DNA of 64,000 bases from positions 443,839-507,838 of the forward strand of contig CAUYUJ010008114.1 in the NCBI GenBank assembly GCA_963575745.1. The letters are read 5' to 3'. The notes under the pieces are model-generated. The model saw only the letters and a program-made list of their open reading frames with translations. It was not told the origin of the DNA and did no database searches. This document shows positions 53,387 through 64,000 of this stretch, piece by piece (the stretch's first letter is position 1; each line of letters opens with the position of its first letter). This stretch comes from Prorocentrum cordatum (lineage: Eukaryota; Sar; Dinophyceae; Prorocentrales; Prorocentraceae). The position numbers and the translations under genes are program-made.

Positions 53387-54126
53387 ATGGGAGGAGGAGG
53401 CACAGGCAGAGGGCACTCTCGACCCTCCCCCCCCTGCGGTCTCCACCGGGGGCGCTCCACGACGGGACTCGCCCTCCAGGGAGCGAGAGGCGGCTGCCCC
53501 TCCCTCGTGGGAGGCTGGCGGGGGTTTGGGTTAACAGAAGCTGGGCTCGCCCGCCGGCGGGAGGTCGGCGCACGTGGGCGGAAGCAGAAGGTGTGCCCCC
53601 GAAGGACATGTGTCAACACTGCGGGTGCATCCCGGAGCGGGCCACCAGGGTAGTGTCCGGAGCGGGGGTCATCATGTGGCAGCCAACATGGCATGGGCCT
53701 GCAGCGGGGGCACGCAGTGCTCTGCCCTGTGTGGCGGGAGGCCTCCGGTGGCCGCTTTAGGGCTCTGGAGGCCCGCAGAGGGCCAGCCAGGTCGAACACG
53801 TGCTGATTGTTTCTCGAAGGACGGGGGCTCTGGGCATCGGCAGTGCATGCGACGTGCGACGCTCACGATCTTGCAGAGGAAGCCCGGGCTGAGGCCCAGC
53901 AGTGCGCGGTCCTGGCTCCTCCCCCAAGAGATGGAGGCGCGGGAGGAGGAGGAGACAGCTACAGTCAACCCGCACAGTAAGGATGGGCAGCCTTCCCAAG
54001 GGTACCCTGGCATCCATGCCTCCTCGGTCCATCCTTCGTCACTTTCGTTGGCCGCGCCCCGCTGGGAAGGCTTCGAAATAGGCGTCCAAGGCCCTTGCAT
54101 CACCAGACATGCGATGCCTTGATTTT
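53387..54126. other. no gene; dispersed repeat at 53965-54107
   Basis: Mostly GC-rich without recognisable coding. The end (53965-54107) is the second copy of the 32955 repeat. Confidence 0.45.
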
Positions 54127-54250
54127 TCCCTACCTAGGCTCTGCCTAGAAGGGTTCTTACTCTCTTTGCTTAAAGGGCCGGGCAGTGCTAACCGCCCTGG
54201 GCGGTTCCCCCAGTCCCCGCCCCGCGGTTCCCCCAGTCCCCTGGGAGCTT
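54127..54250. repeat. inverted copy of the 8170-8230 segment
   Basis: CCCTACCTAGGCTCTGCC, AGAAGGGTTCT and GGGCGGTTCCCCC are the reverse complement of the block at 8140-8230, in matching order. Confidence 0.75.
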
Positions 54251-54990
54251 TAGCCTTAGCTTTAGCTTTAGCTTAGTTTTAGCTTTAGCTTTCGCTTTAG
54301 CTTAGCTTAGCTTTAGCTTAGTGTTAGCTTAGCTTTAGCTTTAGCTTAGCTTTAGTTTAGCTTTAGCTTAGCTTTAGCTTAGCTTTAGCTTAGCTTTAGC
54401 TTAGCTTTAGCTTAGCTTTAGCTTAGCTTCGGCTTAGCTTTATCTTAGCTTTAGCTTGGTGTTAGCTTTAGCCTTAGCTTAGCTTTAACTTAGCTTTAGC
54501 TTAGCTTTAGCTTAGCTTTAGCTTAGCTTCAGCTTAGTGTTTGCTTAGCTTTAGCTTAGCTTTAGCTTAGTGGTAGCTTAGCTTCAGCATAGTGTTAGCT
54601 TAGCTTTAGCGTAGTGTTAGCTTAGCTTTAGCTCAGCGTTAGCTTAGCTTTAGCTTAGCTTTAGCTTAGCTTTAGCTTAGCTTCAGCTTAGCTTTAGCTT
54701 AGCTTTAGCTTAGCTTTAGTTTAGCTGCAGCTTAGCTTTAGCTTAGCTTTAGCTTAGCTTTAGCTTAGCTTTAGCTTAGCTTTAGCTTAGCTTTAGCTTA
54801 GATTCAGCTTAGATTCAGCTTAGCTTTATCTTAGCTTATCTTAGCTTTAGCTTAGCTGCAGCTTAGATTTAGCTTAGCTTTAGCTTAGTGTTAGCTTAGC
54901 CTTAGCTTAGCTGTAGCTTAGCTGTAGCTTAGCTTCAGCTTAGCTTTAGCTTAGCTTTAGCTTAGCTTTAGCTTAGCTTTAGCTTAGCTG
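54251..54990. repeat. TTTAGCTTAGC 11-bp minisatellite, ~65 units
   Basis: About 740 bp of 11-bp units TTTAGCTTAGC with single-base variants (TTCAGCTTAGC, TGTAGCTTAGC, TGTTAGCTTAG). It begins right after the inverted 8.2-kb-type block, as related AAGCTAAG repeats do there. Confidence 0.9.
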
Positions 54991-55049
54991 TACTGTTACT
55001 ACTAATGCTGCTTTCCTAGGGGCTCCAACTCCTAGGTATGGTCGCACTG

Positions 55050-55218
55050 GGATAATTTCTGGACGGCGTTCCTGGAAGTCCCGACACTTTCGCTGGTTCC
55101 TGTGTTTCGTCCCGAGTTGTTTTTTTACAGTCCCGAGGCCCAGCGAGGGCCCTCTGAGACCGAAACTAGGCAAAAACCTCCCGCCCTGACTTCGTTTTAC
55201 GACGCAAGCATGCCTGGG
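55050..55218 (+). mobile_element. family A TIR element, copy 10 (5' truncated)
   Basis: Core ACAGTCCCGAGGCCCAGCG and end CGACGCAAGCATGCCTGGG. Supplies the empty site for the MITE at 53156. Confidence 0.8.
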
Positions 55219-55519
55219 TCCGTATCGCGCATCCTCACTCTACGGGTTGACTGTACTGCCTCCCGCCGGTCTCGAGAGCATGTCAGCTGCGACCGGCTGG
55301 CCTGCGCTCTCAGCGACATGCCGATGCCCCCATGTCCTGCGAGCGGAGGAGGATCGGGAGTTGTTCCAGAACCAGACATGATCACGTCGTTAAGCAAGAA
55401 ATCAGGGCAAGAGGTTTTTGCCAGGGGGACGCAGGAGGGGGAGGGGCGCAGGAGGGGGACGGGGGTGCAGCGCCGAGGGGTGTGTCGGCTGATCCCCTCG
55501 GGCTGACCGTGGAGGAACA
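55219..55519. repeat. start of a ~955-bp partial duplication
   Basis: 55440-55520 is nearly identical to 56400-56477 (GACGGGGGTGCAGCGCCGAG, GGGTGTGTCGGCTGATCC). CCAGACATGATCACGTCG at 55373 is a further partial family A end. Confidence 0.7.
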
Positions 55520-55711
55520 CCCAGACATGATCGCGTCGTAAAACAAAAGAATCGCGACGGGAGGTTTTTGGCTATTTTCGGCCCCGGGTGGCCCTCGCCG
55601 GGCCTCGGGACCGTCAACAAAAATGAATGGGGACGAAAAACCGGTCCCGGGGAGAGGTCGGGACTTCAGGGACGCCCTCCGGAGAAATTCAGGACGTCGC
55701 ATGTCTGTGGG
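55520..55711 (-). mobile_element. family A TIR element, copy 11
   Basis: Starts CCCAGACATGATCGCGTCG, ends GACGTCGCATGTCTGTGGG. Complete, minus orientation. Confidence 0.85.
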
Positions 55712-55839
55712 TGTGTCCCTGGCCCGAGCTGCGCCCAGCTTGTCGCTCCACTGTGGAGCCCCATGAGGCCCCTTGGCCGCGTGACGGGTGCTCTGGAGGC
55801 CTTGGCGGCCTCCTGGGAGATCCCGGGGGCACCCTGCGC

Positions 55840-56015
55840 GCCACAAGCATAAGCTTTGGCGCTCCGCGCGGATTTCTTGAATCCGCTCTGGACCCTCCTC
55901 CCTGGCGCGCGGAACGCGCCAGGGGCGACGCCAGAGAAGGGGGTCCCAGCGCAGCTCCAAGCAATCCGCGCGGAGCGCCAGAAGTTAATGTTTATGGTTT
56001 GTTTCTTCTTCTAGA
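55840..56015. mobile_element. hairpin element, GGCGCTCCGCGCGGAT family, copy 2
   Basis: Inverted GGCGCTCCGCGCGGATT at 55858 and 55979; inner palindrome GGCGCGCGGAACGCGCC at 55905. Outer similarity to the 37-kb copy (AAGTT(A/G)ATGT(T/C)TATGG). Confidence 0.75.
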
Positions 56016-56074
56016 GGGCTCTTTGGCAGCACCGCAGAGGGAGCTGCGCCCGCGCAGACGCGCGCCCCGCCCCC

Positions 56075-56283
56075 CTCCTCCTCCTCCTCCTCCCCCTCCT
56101 CCTCCTCCTCCTCCTCCCCCTCCTCCTCCTCCTCCTCCTCCTACTCCTCCCCCCCCTCCTCTCCTCCTCCTCCTCCTCCTCCTCCTCCTCCTCCTCTCCT
56201 CCTCCTCCTCCTCCTCCTCCTCCTCCTCCTCCTCCTCCTCCTCCTCCTCCTCCTCCTCCTCCTCCTCCCTCCCCTTCTCCTCC
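56075..56283. repeat. CCT tract
   Basis: About 208 bp of CCT units with few changes. The Glu/Gly/Arg or Ser/Leu/Pro frames across it are not genes. Confidence 0.85.
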
Positions 56284-56477
56284 TCTGCGCGGTGCCCGCA
56301 CCCGCGCCCGCCCTCGTGGCTCCGAGCCGCCACGGGCCGCCTCGGCAGCCCCCCCGGGGCGCGCCGCCCCTCGACGCGCGCGCGCGCGTAGGCCCGTCTC
56401 GGGGCGCAAAAGGGGGACGGGGGTGCAGCGCCGAGGGGTGTGTCGGCTGATCCCCTCGGGCTTACCGTGGAGGAACA

Positions 56478-56673
56478 CCCAGACATGATCGCGTCGAAAC
56501 AACAGAGTCGCGACGGCGAAACAACAGAGTCGCGACGGGAGGTTTTTGGCTATTTTCGGCCCCGGGGTCTGGACCGTCAAACAATTATTCAGCACGAAAA
56601 ACTGTTCCCAGGGAAAGGGTCATGATTTCCAGGGACGCCGTCCTGACAAAAATCAGGACGTCGCATGTCTGGG
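56478..56673 (-). mobile_element. family A TIR element, copy 12, between 22-bp direct repeats
   Basis: Starts CCCAGACATGATCGCGTCG, ends GTCGCATGTCTGGG. The 22 bp before it (TCGGGCTTACCGTGG..) and after it (TCGGGCTGACCGTGG..) are the same but for one base. An internal AACAACAGAGTCGCGACGG is tandemly duplicated. Confidence 0.85.
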
Positions 56674-57290
56674 TCGGGCTGACCGTGGAGGAACAGATAC
56701 GGTCGGACCGAGGTCTGAGATCGAGGTTGGTTCGGGGAGGTCGTAGAAGAGAAAGCGGCATGCACATACTGTAATTTTTTTGCCCCCCCCCCCGGTGTGC
56801 ATGTCCTCTGTCCACCCATTCATGCTGGGACGTCTCTGCAGGCTTCCGGTTGCCGCGTGAGCTTTTTTCTAGGGCCAGAATTGCTAAAACATGAGATGCT
56901 CCCACTCCCCCGCCTCCTCGATCCCTTTCCCCCTTACAACGGAGACCACACTTCCACCACCACGACGACTTTCAACGACGGCGACGACGACGGCAACGAC
57001 AATGATTCTTGTACCCGTCTGATCTCTCCTCTTTCTCGTTCTCCCCTCTTATCTTCGATCCTCTTCCTGCGCCGAGCAAGCTCCGCACACAATCGGTCTT
57101 CGGACTCCTCCCCCAGTCGACCCTTTACAGGGCCTCTTCTTTTCGTCCTGCTCTTCCTCCTCCTCCTCCTCAATTATTTTTTCTTATGGATTACTTGTCC
57201 CTGTCGCACCCCGAGGCCAGTCTGTAGGGCGGGCCGGGCGCTTCGCCTGAGAATTCCTCACCATTTATGGTCCTGAAGCTTAAACATGAC
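56674..57290. other. no gene identified
   Basis: GC falls; a CCT-like patch at 57150-57175. The part after 57190 begins the unit that recurs at 62378. Confidence 0.4.
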
Positions 57291-57890
57291 AACAGTTTCA
57301 CAGATGGAAGGCGGGTCGTGTTCAAAATGTGGCTCTCGCCTTAGCGCCGCTCGCATTCGTATTCAAAAGTCGCAAGAGCTTCACGGATTGAGGGCGGATG
57401 GTTTACGAAATGTGGTTCTCGCCTGAGCGCCGCGCAAATTCGTTGTTTTCAAAATTAGCAAGAGATTCGCGGATTGAGGGCGGGTCGTTTTCAAAATGTG
57501 GCTCGCGCCTTAGCGCCGCGCGCGCTCGATGTAAACATTTGCAAGAGTTTCACGGGTTGGCGGCGGGTGGTTTTCAAAATGTGGCTCTCGCCTCAGCGCC
57601 GCGCACATTCGTTTTCGATATTAGCAAGAGGTTCGCGGATTGAGGGCGGTTCCTTTTCAAAATGTGCTTCTCGCCTGAGCGCCGCGCACATTCGTTTTCA
57701 AAACCCGCAAGGGTTTCACGAATTGTCGGCGGGTGGTTTTCAAAATGTGGTTCTCGCCTCAGCGCCGCTCGCATTCGTATTCAAAATTAGCAAGAGCTTC
57801 GCGGATTGGGGGCGCTTCCTTTTTGAAAAGTGGTTCTCGTTTGAGCGCCGCGCACACTGCTTTCAAACATTTGCAAACTTCCATGGGTTC
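57291..57890. repeat. ~83-bp tandem repeat, seven copies
   Basis: Units marked by TTTTCAAAATGTGG(C/T)TCTCGCC at about 57321, 57403, 57488, 57571, 57651, 57737 and 57818, followed by CGCCGCGCACATTCG and GCAAGAG(T/C)TTC(A/G)CGGATTG. Spacing 81-86 bp, so the frame shifts between units; not coding. A diverged array lies at 62440-62810. Confidence 0.8.
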
Positions 57891-58325
57891 TGGTGACCAA
57901 CGAATCAGAAACTGTTTTTTGGAGAGATTCTGGATTGTGTTGTGTTCGCAGTTTTGGCACGACTCCAGATCGACAGGAAGGACATAGCACGCGTGGAGAT
58001 CCCGACCAACATGTTTTAGCATGTTCAAGGTCTACAAACGGTTGCCTTTTCAACGAGACGTTTCCATCAATGGAAATGAGCCGTTGTAGGGGATTCTGAA
58101 GAGGGAGTTTAGAGGGAGGGTTAATTCCAAAGTCGCTGATGACTCTTAGGTTTACACTGGTCGTTCTCCTCCTCCTCCTCGTCCTCGTCCTCCACCTCCT
58201 CCTCCTCCTCCTCCTCCTCCTCCTCCTGCCAGCCTGGTAATCTCCTCCAGCCTTCACTGCGGGATCCGGGGTCCTGCCCAAGTAGTTGCGCCTGCTTCCA
58301 GGCCGCGGAAACAGTGGACACCGTC
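57891..58325. other. unassigned, with CCT tract
   Basis: CCT tract at 58165-58227. The part 57940-58100 has weak similarity to 62860-63040. Nothing protein-like. Confidence 0.4.
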
Positions 58326-58329
58326 CAGC

Positions 58330-58752
58330 AAAATGGACCATGCGGTTTCCGCCGCGATCGAGTTGACCATGGCTCCTGCGACCGCGGCCATCATCGCGCA
58401 AAATGACGTTAAGTTCAACACTGCGCAAGGCACGATGCACGAATTGAATGCGGCATAGTCAGAGCAGCGCGATTCATTGGCAAGTGTGATCGACAGGCTG
58501 CATGAGTTTGCGGCGAAGATGGATGGCCAGCTGAAAGAATCGGAGAAAGCGAAGACTGCTGACACCCACTCAACACCAGCAGGAAGCAGTTCACCCATCA
58601 GAGTGGGGTCTACGATTTCGGCGGGCATTTTGCCGAACGGACGCAAGCTTGGACGTGGAGCCGGCCAGATCGATGACAGCAACCCAAAGTTCAAGTTTGT
58701 GGGCACCACCACATCGTCTATCCCCAGATCGTGGACGCGAGGGCCACAGTAG
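58330..58752 (+). pseudogene. LINE 2 ORF1-like region
   Basis: From ATG 58330 the frame reads SAAIELTMAPATAAIIAQND then, after TAG at 58456-58458, SLASVIDRLHEFAAKMDGQLKE and a Gly/Lys/Arg-rich tail to TAG at 58750. A helical N-terminus with a basic tail fits an ORF1 protein. One in-frame stop makes it a relic. A following frame (about 58825-58950) reads SSVALREFTRECNSVGVSWID, which recalls an RRM-like fold, weakly. Confidence 0.45.
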
Positions 58753-58959
58753 ACAGCTCCGACCAATATTTGTTTATCACCTTGGATATGCTGTGACTGC
58801 GAAGTTCCACGCTAAGCGTTCAAATGATACCCCATCGAGTTCGATAGTTCTGTGGCCCTGCGCGAGTTCACCCGGGAATGCAACAGTGTTGGGGTGAGCT
58901 GGATCGACCCCAGGGATAAAGGACATGTGCCAAAACAGTGGAATAATAGGACGCCCCAT

Positions 58960-61090
58960 GCAGTCTTTGAGTAAACGGCTTCAAAGGCCAGCGGCCTTTA
59001 TCCATTTATGATGGTGCCTGGAAATCGGCCACCGCCAGTTTTGGTACCAAGATGGGCGAGGTTTATTATTTCCAATGTTACCCGGATGTGAAGGACTGCA
59101 ACGGCTGAGGCATCCCATCAGAGCAGATCCACGCCGCAATTGAGACCTCATAGCAGGAGCTCATGGCGCCAGACAGTCGTTTCACTTGGCAGGTAGCCGC
59201 GTGGACACCGCAGACATCTCGAAGGAGAGCTCGCACCCGATCTCTCCGTTCTCCCAGGGGTAGAGCTTGTACTCCAGCGAGTTCTACATGCCGCGCCTCT
59301 TCCTCGACCTCGCCTGCTCCAGGGAACTTGTTTTCTGCGGGGGCTTGCATGGGGCCGCGTTCAATAGGTTCTGAGTCTTCCTATACTTTGCCGTCTTCCT
59401 CGTCCTCTACCAGTTCCTCTTCGTTCTACGACTGGGAATCGTTGTTTTTTCCGCGCTATCCGCACGCCCGTCTTGGAACGGTCAGTTGGAACAGTCGCGC
59501 ACGCGTTGCGTCTATTGATTGGGGATGCAGCAGCACGAAGGCGCGCCTGCTCCTTCCTGCAAGTCCAAGCCTCCAAGCACCACGCTGTCGCTCTACATTG
59601 TGCTTTCGCGTGGTGATATCGGACGCGCGCGTGCGCTGCGGCCCGAGCTGCAGATCGGCGGGGAAGGGTGGCGCAGCGACATCAGCGGGGGGATCTCGCG
59701 TCGTGGAATCTGACAGGGCTGCTTTCCAGGTCCTGGCGGTGGGCCGCACGTCTGCCCGCGCTCTCCCCCCCGCCACTCGGCGGCCCCAGATCTCCAGCAT
59801 TCACTTTGGAGCAGGCCTAATGTCCCAGTGCAAGTTTCCGACGGCAATCATCTAGAAGCGGATGTGCCCCCCCTCCTCGCGCGCAGTGCTCCAGGGAGGT
59901 TGTCATAATCCAGAGCCGGGCGAAGCTCCGCCCGCATGAGCAATGGCTAGATAGTGCACCGCGCAGCCGCGGGGGCAAAACCATTCTTTGAGCCGTTTCT
60001 AACGTTGGAAGAAATTGTCCGGACATCGTTCACCTGCCGGGCTTTGGCCACTGATGCTCTCCCTGACCCTGACGGTAGCGCGTCTCGGTCGGATTCCCTC
60101 ACCGCGCCCCGCCGCGGACCTCGAGTTCCACCCTCGGAGTGGCGCTGAGTGGCCAATGCGAGACTTTGCGGACCCTTTGGGTCGTGCACCTGCCTGCCGT
60201 CGGCCAGCCCTTCTCCGCGCTCGGCCTGACTTCCGCACCATTCCTAGGCGGGTCGCTCGACGCGGTCGCTTCCACGCTATCCTCGATGAACACCTAGTGG
60301 GTGCAGATCTCTCTCAGCGCCCGCCCGATGGGCTCTTGGAAATAATAGTAATAATACCACTAATAATAAAGAGGAAAAGTTAAACGCGCGACGCGCTGGC
60401 GAAGGCCCGCGCGTCGAGCCAGGGCCGCTGCGGATGAAATTCCCGGCCGCGCCAAATTTTTGAGAACCCGCTGATCAGCTCGGGAGATGGTGCACCGCCA
60501 GGCTGTCCAGTCTGTTCCTCGCTCAGTTCTTCTGCCCAGATTTTAGTGTCTCGCTGGGATCGAGAGGCATTCGCACCCAGCGCTCCTCACTGATGCCTGA
60601 TGTATTCGGTGGATGCGACAAGGAGTTGAGTGGTCGTCAGCTCCCCGTTGCGCTGCGAGACCCGCGCGTTGCTCGTTTTCGATCGCTGTTGTCGCGGGCC
60701 CAGATGAGCGCGCCCCGACGAGCCCCCGGGCCTTCGGAACCTCGCTTGCTGAATACTGGTCGGCGTTTCTGGCGCGCGTGAGCCGAACGTGGGAAGTGCC
60801 AGCAGATAATTGATTTGTTGCCCATCCCCCCATAGCGCTCACCAGTGCGCCGCCATAGACCGCCGGAAATATCCCTGGGTGAGTGGCTCCGATGAGTTCT
60901 GGTTTATTGTATGTTCCCGCGTTGATTCTGCTTCCGGCCCTGATGGGCGACCCTGCTCTGTCCAGCCGCGCGGCGACCGGGCGGCGGAGGAGGCGCCCCT
61001 TCATCGCCGCGCGCGCATGATGTCTGGTGGAGTTCTCCACGAGTGTTTCAACATCTGCAAGCTAGTCTCTTTCCCGAGCGGGGACATTCC
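58960..61090 (+). other. LINE 2 middle region, unreadable
   Basis: Expected endonuclease part. Short protein-like patches (for example LFLDLACSRELVF at about 59300-59340) change frame often. AAT-type repeats at 60342-60370. No function can be assigned. Confidence 0.3.
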
Positions 61091-61099
61091 CCGACGGCA

Positions 61100-61800
61100 G
61101 AGCGACAGAACCTGCGGAGGAGTTCCTGCCCCTCGTGTTGAGCAGCGCAGACCAAAAGCTGATGGCCCCCAGCCTGGCCTACACGCTCAAGCGCATTGCG
61201 ACGGAGCGGCTCCACGGGGCCCACCGCGGCTTCATGGGAGGCCGAATAGTGGCAGACGACGGGTGCGACTGCGAAGAGTCGCGTGCCCCGCGGGGGGGCA
61301 TTTGGCGGGAGAGAAGGAGTTTGCGGCGCCGCCTTCGACCTGGGGGCGGCCATCGCGTCTGCGTCCCAGGTCTGGCGGTGCGCAGGTTTGTTGGCGGCGC
61401 ATGGTCTACTTCAAATAATATGATATCCGGTCGGGGAGCCCTCCATGAGACCGCGACGTGCGACAGATTGAGTGGGCGCGAGAGATGATTGGGGCCCTCG
61501 GCTGAACGAGGCGTGCGACAAGGGTGCGCCCTTTCATGAATTCCTGTCGGCCTTCGCAATGGACCCCCTGCTGCGCTCTTTGGCGACTTGCAGCTACGAC
61601 ATGCGCGCGCGCCCTCCGCCCATGCCGACGGCCTCCCCTCGGTCGCACGCAGAAGTTATGATTCTCTTATTCGTGGGCTTCCCGCGCGAGCAGGTGATCC
61701 AGGAATTTCGCGAGCAATGGCTTCAATATGTCTTATTTCGAGCTGTTCGACCTGGTCGCCTCGCTCGGAATCAATGTTTGGCGCGGTGATCGGGGGCGCG
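61100..61800 (+). pseudogene. LINE 2 reverse transcriptase, broken
   Basis: One frame reads LSSADQKLMAPSLAYTLKRI and HRGFMGGRIVADD (61135-61265), the classic RT block (RP.TL.N.D.KL...Q.GF..GR.I.DN). A CDKGAPFHEFLSAFAMDPLL segment at about 61515-61575 matches RT motif B (RQGCP.S..LF....P.L). The catalytic DD box cannot be read and frames change between the two blocks. Confidence 0.65.
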
Positions 61801-62000
61801 CTTGTCATCAGGTGAGAATTTTGATGAGAAGTCGATCGAGGGGAGTTGAGAGGCTTGCTCTCGGTCCCGCGTTGTCCATCGTCGCCGTTAACCGCCACTG
61901 TGCGCCCATTTCTTTTCACAGGCCCCAGTTCTACCCCATTGCAATAAAGCAAACCGTCACGAAGAAAAAGAGAGTCACCAGCTGCCAACGCGCTGCCCAC

Positions 62001-62439
62001 GGCGCCCTTTCCAGCTGACAGCTTTGATGCGCATGAACGAGCTCGGCCATTCTGTTCTTCCAGACAAAGAATGCTCACACATCTGCCAGTTTCCAGTGTC
62101 TCTACCAATTCTTCCTGGAGGCGTTGCGCAGTGATGGTAACGATCTCAGTTGGAAAGTGAACTCCCCTCCTCGCCCTCCTCATCTCATGCGTCTTTCCCA
62201 ACCTTGGTTTCTTCCGTTCCTCCGCATCCTCTTCCTCCTCTTCCCCCTCGCCCCCTCACATTCCTCCGCCACCTCCCTCTGCCTCTCCTCATCGCCCCCT
62301 CCTCCTTCTGCATTGCCCCTCCTCCGTTTCTTGCTCTTGCGTCCAATGTATCGATGGGTTCTATTATAAAACACTTATTCCATGTCGCTCCCCGACACAC
62401 GTTGGTGGGGCCGGCCGGACGTTTCGCTTAAGATTGCCT
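62001..62439. other. unassigned; start of second array unit
   Basis: Pyrimidine-rich at 62210-62340. From 62378 (CATGTCGCTCCCCGACACACG) the sequence parallels 57195-57280. Confidence 0.4.
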
Positions 62440-62815
62440 CATTTTTTCGAACCCGAAGTCGCAATTCCGAAATAGATTCGCTGATGGAGGGCGGGCAGTT
62501 TTCAATATGTGGAGTTTGCTGTAGTGCCGCGCACATCCGTCTCATGATATGGTTTCATGGATGGAGGACGGGCCGTTTTCACAATGCGGTCCTCGCCGTA
62601 GCGCCGCGCAAATTTGTTTTAAACATTTGCAATCGTTTCACGGATTGTCGGTGCGTCGTTTTCAAAGAGTTTTTTTTGCTTCACCGACGTGCAGTTGTGT
62701 TGCTCAAGTTTGCAAGCGTCTCGCGGATGCAAGACTGTTTTGTCTTTCGACCTGTGGTCATCGTCTTTGCGCCGGGCAAACTCTTCCGCAGCGCTTGCAG
62801 CCGGTTCAAGGGTTC
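62440..62815. repeat. diverged ~83-bp repeat array, second block
   Basis: Units with TTTTCA(A/C)(T/A)ATG(T/C)GG and GCCGCGCACATCCG at about 62498, 62576 and 62658, related to the array at 57291. Only about four recognisable units. Confidence 0.65.
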
Positions 62816-64000
62816 GCGCAACAAACACGCTGATTCGCGGCATTGAGAACGACGGAAGAGTGTTTTGACAGTACTCCGGATCTTCGTCACGCAAATGGAA
62901 TGTTGATTCTTGGCGTGAGGTCCAAGGGGCGGTTTTCTGCTGGTGTCCAGGATTTTCACACGGTTAGCCTTCAACGTGGCAATTGTCCTCGTGAAGGGTA
63001 TGCGACGAGGAGTTTCGGAGGGACATTTGATTGCGGCAGTTTTGCTGCAGGTCCTGCTCTTCCCTCCGCCACTTCCTCTCCTGCTCGTCATTTTCCTCCT
63101 CCTCGTTTCTCCTCCCCCTCGTTTCTCCTCCTCTTCTTTCCTCCTCCTCCTCCTCCTCCTCCTCCTCCTCCTCCTCCATCTCCCCCGTCTCCTCCGCCTC
63201 CTCCTTTTCACCCTCTCCCTCCTTTCCACCCCCCCTTCCGCCCGCTGCCCAGGGTGGGCGGCCCCTGGATGGAGGCGTCGGGTGTCCCGCCGCCGCGGGA
63301 CGGGTGGAGGCGCGCCCCGGCTCGGAGGGCGGAAGAGGGCAGGAGGAGGAGGAGGACGAGGACGAGGAGGAGGAGGAGGAGTAGGGGAGGAGGGAGGAGG
63401 AATGGAAGGAGGGAGGAGGAAGAGGAGGAGGGGAAGCAGGAGAGGCGAGGGGGAGGGGGAGGAAGGAGGCAGGCAGAACGAAGAGAGGAGGGAGGAAACC
63501 ACAGAAGGAGGCAGGACGGAGAGAGGAGAGAGGAGCAGAAGGAGAAGGCGGCGCAGCACGACCGCCCGCTGGATGCTCACATCACGCTGAGCGTGTCGGG
63601 GGGCAGGGTGGCTCCGTTCTCTTTCGAGTGGAGTCCCCAGCATATTATGTTCCAGTCGTCGTAGTCGCCGTTTTCATCCCACCTTCCCCACCCTCCTCCT
63701 CCTCCTCCTCCTCCTCCTCCTCCTCCTCCTCCTCCTCCTCTTTCTCCTCCTCCTCCTCCTCCTCCCCCATGCACATCCTCTTCCTCCTCATCTGTCACAT
63801 CGTCTCGTCCTCCTCCTCCTCCTGCTCGTCCTCCTCCTCCTCCTGCTCGTCCTCCTCCTCCTCCTACTCCTTCTCCTACTCCTCCTCCTACAGTTTCTCC
63901 TCATCGTGTTCATCCTCACACCTAGGGTTCAACAAACATTGCTTGGAAACGTGTTCGGTCAAAGTCTGATTCTTTCTGCTCGTCGTCCTCCTCCTCCTCC
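62816..64000. repeat. CCT and AGG tracts at the window end
   Basis: CCT-rich 63075-63185, AGG-rich 63337-63540, CCT 63692-63770 and 63805-63900, then CCT again at the very end. Between the AGG tract and the next CCT tract (63560-63655) an open segment reads DAHITLSVSGGRVAPFSFEW, possibly a short exon, but no splice partner or family is seen. Confidence 0.55.

Larger units (their letters stand above)
58326..62000 (+). mobile_element. LINE 2: decayed non-LTR retrotransposon
   Basis: Begins with an ORF1-like region (58330-58960) and has a recognisable RT (61100-61600). The intervening 2 kb should hold the endonuclease but no motif can be read. Stops and frameshifts are frequent. It lies between two arrays of the same 83-bp repeat class, both in the same orientation. 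Confidence 0.55.

Noticed and set aside
54251-54990. Interstitial telomere repeats
   Set aside because: The unit is the 11-mer TTTAGCTTAGC, not TTTAGGG; no array of the telomeric heptamer is seen.
57398-57896. A protein made of 28-residue repeats
   Set aside because: Unit lengths of 81-86 bp shift the frame between copies; all frames are open only because the unit lacks stops.

Overview
The window reads as nuclear DNA of a dinoflagellate. Three independent signs support this. (1) Copies of the dinoflagellate spliced-leader sequence (DinoSL, CCGTAGCCATTTTGG + CTCAAG) lie at 10664-10699 and 12107-12127, with decayed forms at 2884-2944 and, on the minus strand, at 7637-7657. (2) A recognisable CotH-family gene (41.1-51.4 kb) can only be read by splicing with GC and GA donors and AG|G acceptors, the splice pattern known from Symbiodiniaceae. 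(3) The rest is GC-rich, gene-poor and full of decayed LINEs, small terminal-inverted-repeat (TIR) elements and pyrimidine/purine (CCT/AGG) microsatellites. The species cannot be fixed from sequence alone; a large-genome dinoflagellate such as Prorocentrum or a relative would fit.

Layout. 0-2.9 kb: nested small elements and AGG tracts. 2.9-3.3 kb: a short intronless coding region behind a ladder of decayed SL copies. 3.3-10.6 kb: small dispersed elements and many tandem arrays (TGCTN pentamers, a duplicated 378-bp block, a nine-copy 96-bp satellite). 10.66-12.08 kb: a probable retroposed mRNA with SL, intronless ORF and A10 tail. 12.1-17.5 kb: a degenerate non-LTR retrotransposon (ORF1, endonuclease, RT, RNase H) whose 5' end is also an SL. 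18-22.5 kb: a 250-bp MITE with 40-bp TIRs, a hairpin element and a TG/TGCG array. 22.98-23.84 kb: an open, protein-like unit of unknown function. 24-36 kb: microsatellites, small elements and two minus-strand decayed coding regions. 41.07-51.38 kb: the CotH kinase-like gene in five recognised exons, with introns loaded with MITEs and minisatellites. 51.4-57 kb: nested MITEs and a 740-bp TTTAGCTTAGC array. 57.2-62.8 kb: two related 83-bp-type arrays bracketing a second decayed LINE.

The parts fit one process. mRNAs receive a spliced leader; LINE machinery can copy SL-bearing RNAs back into the genome, leaving SL relics; non-autonomous TIR elements (at least ten families, several nested with 5-bp target duplications) fill the space; and the one clear multi-exon gene is interrupted by introns that carry these elements and have short direct repeats at their splice sites.
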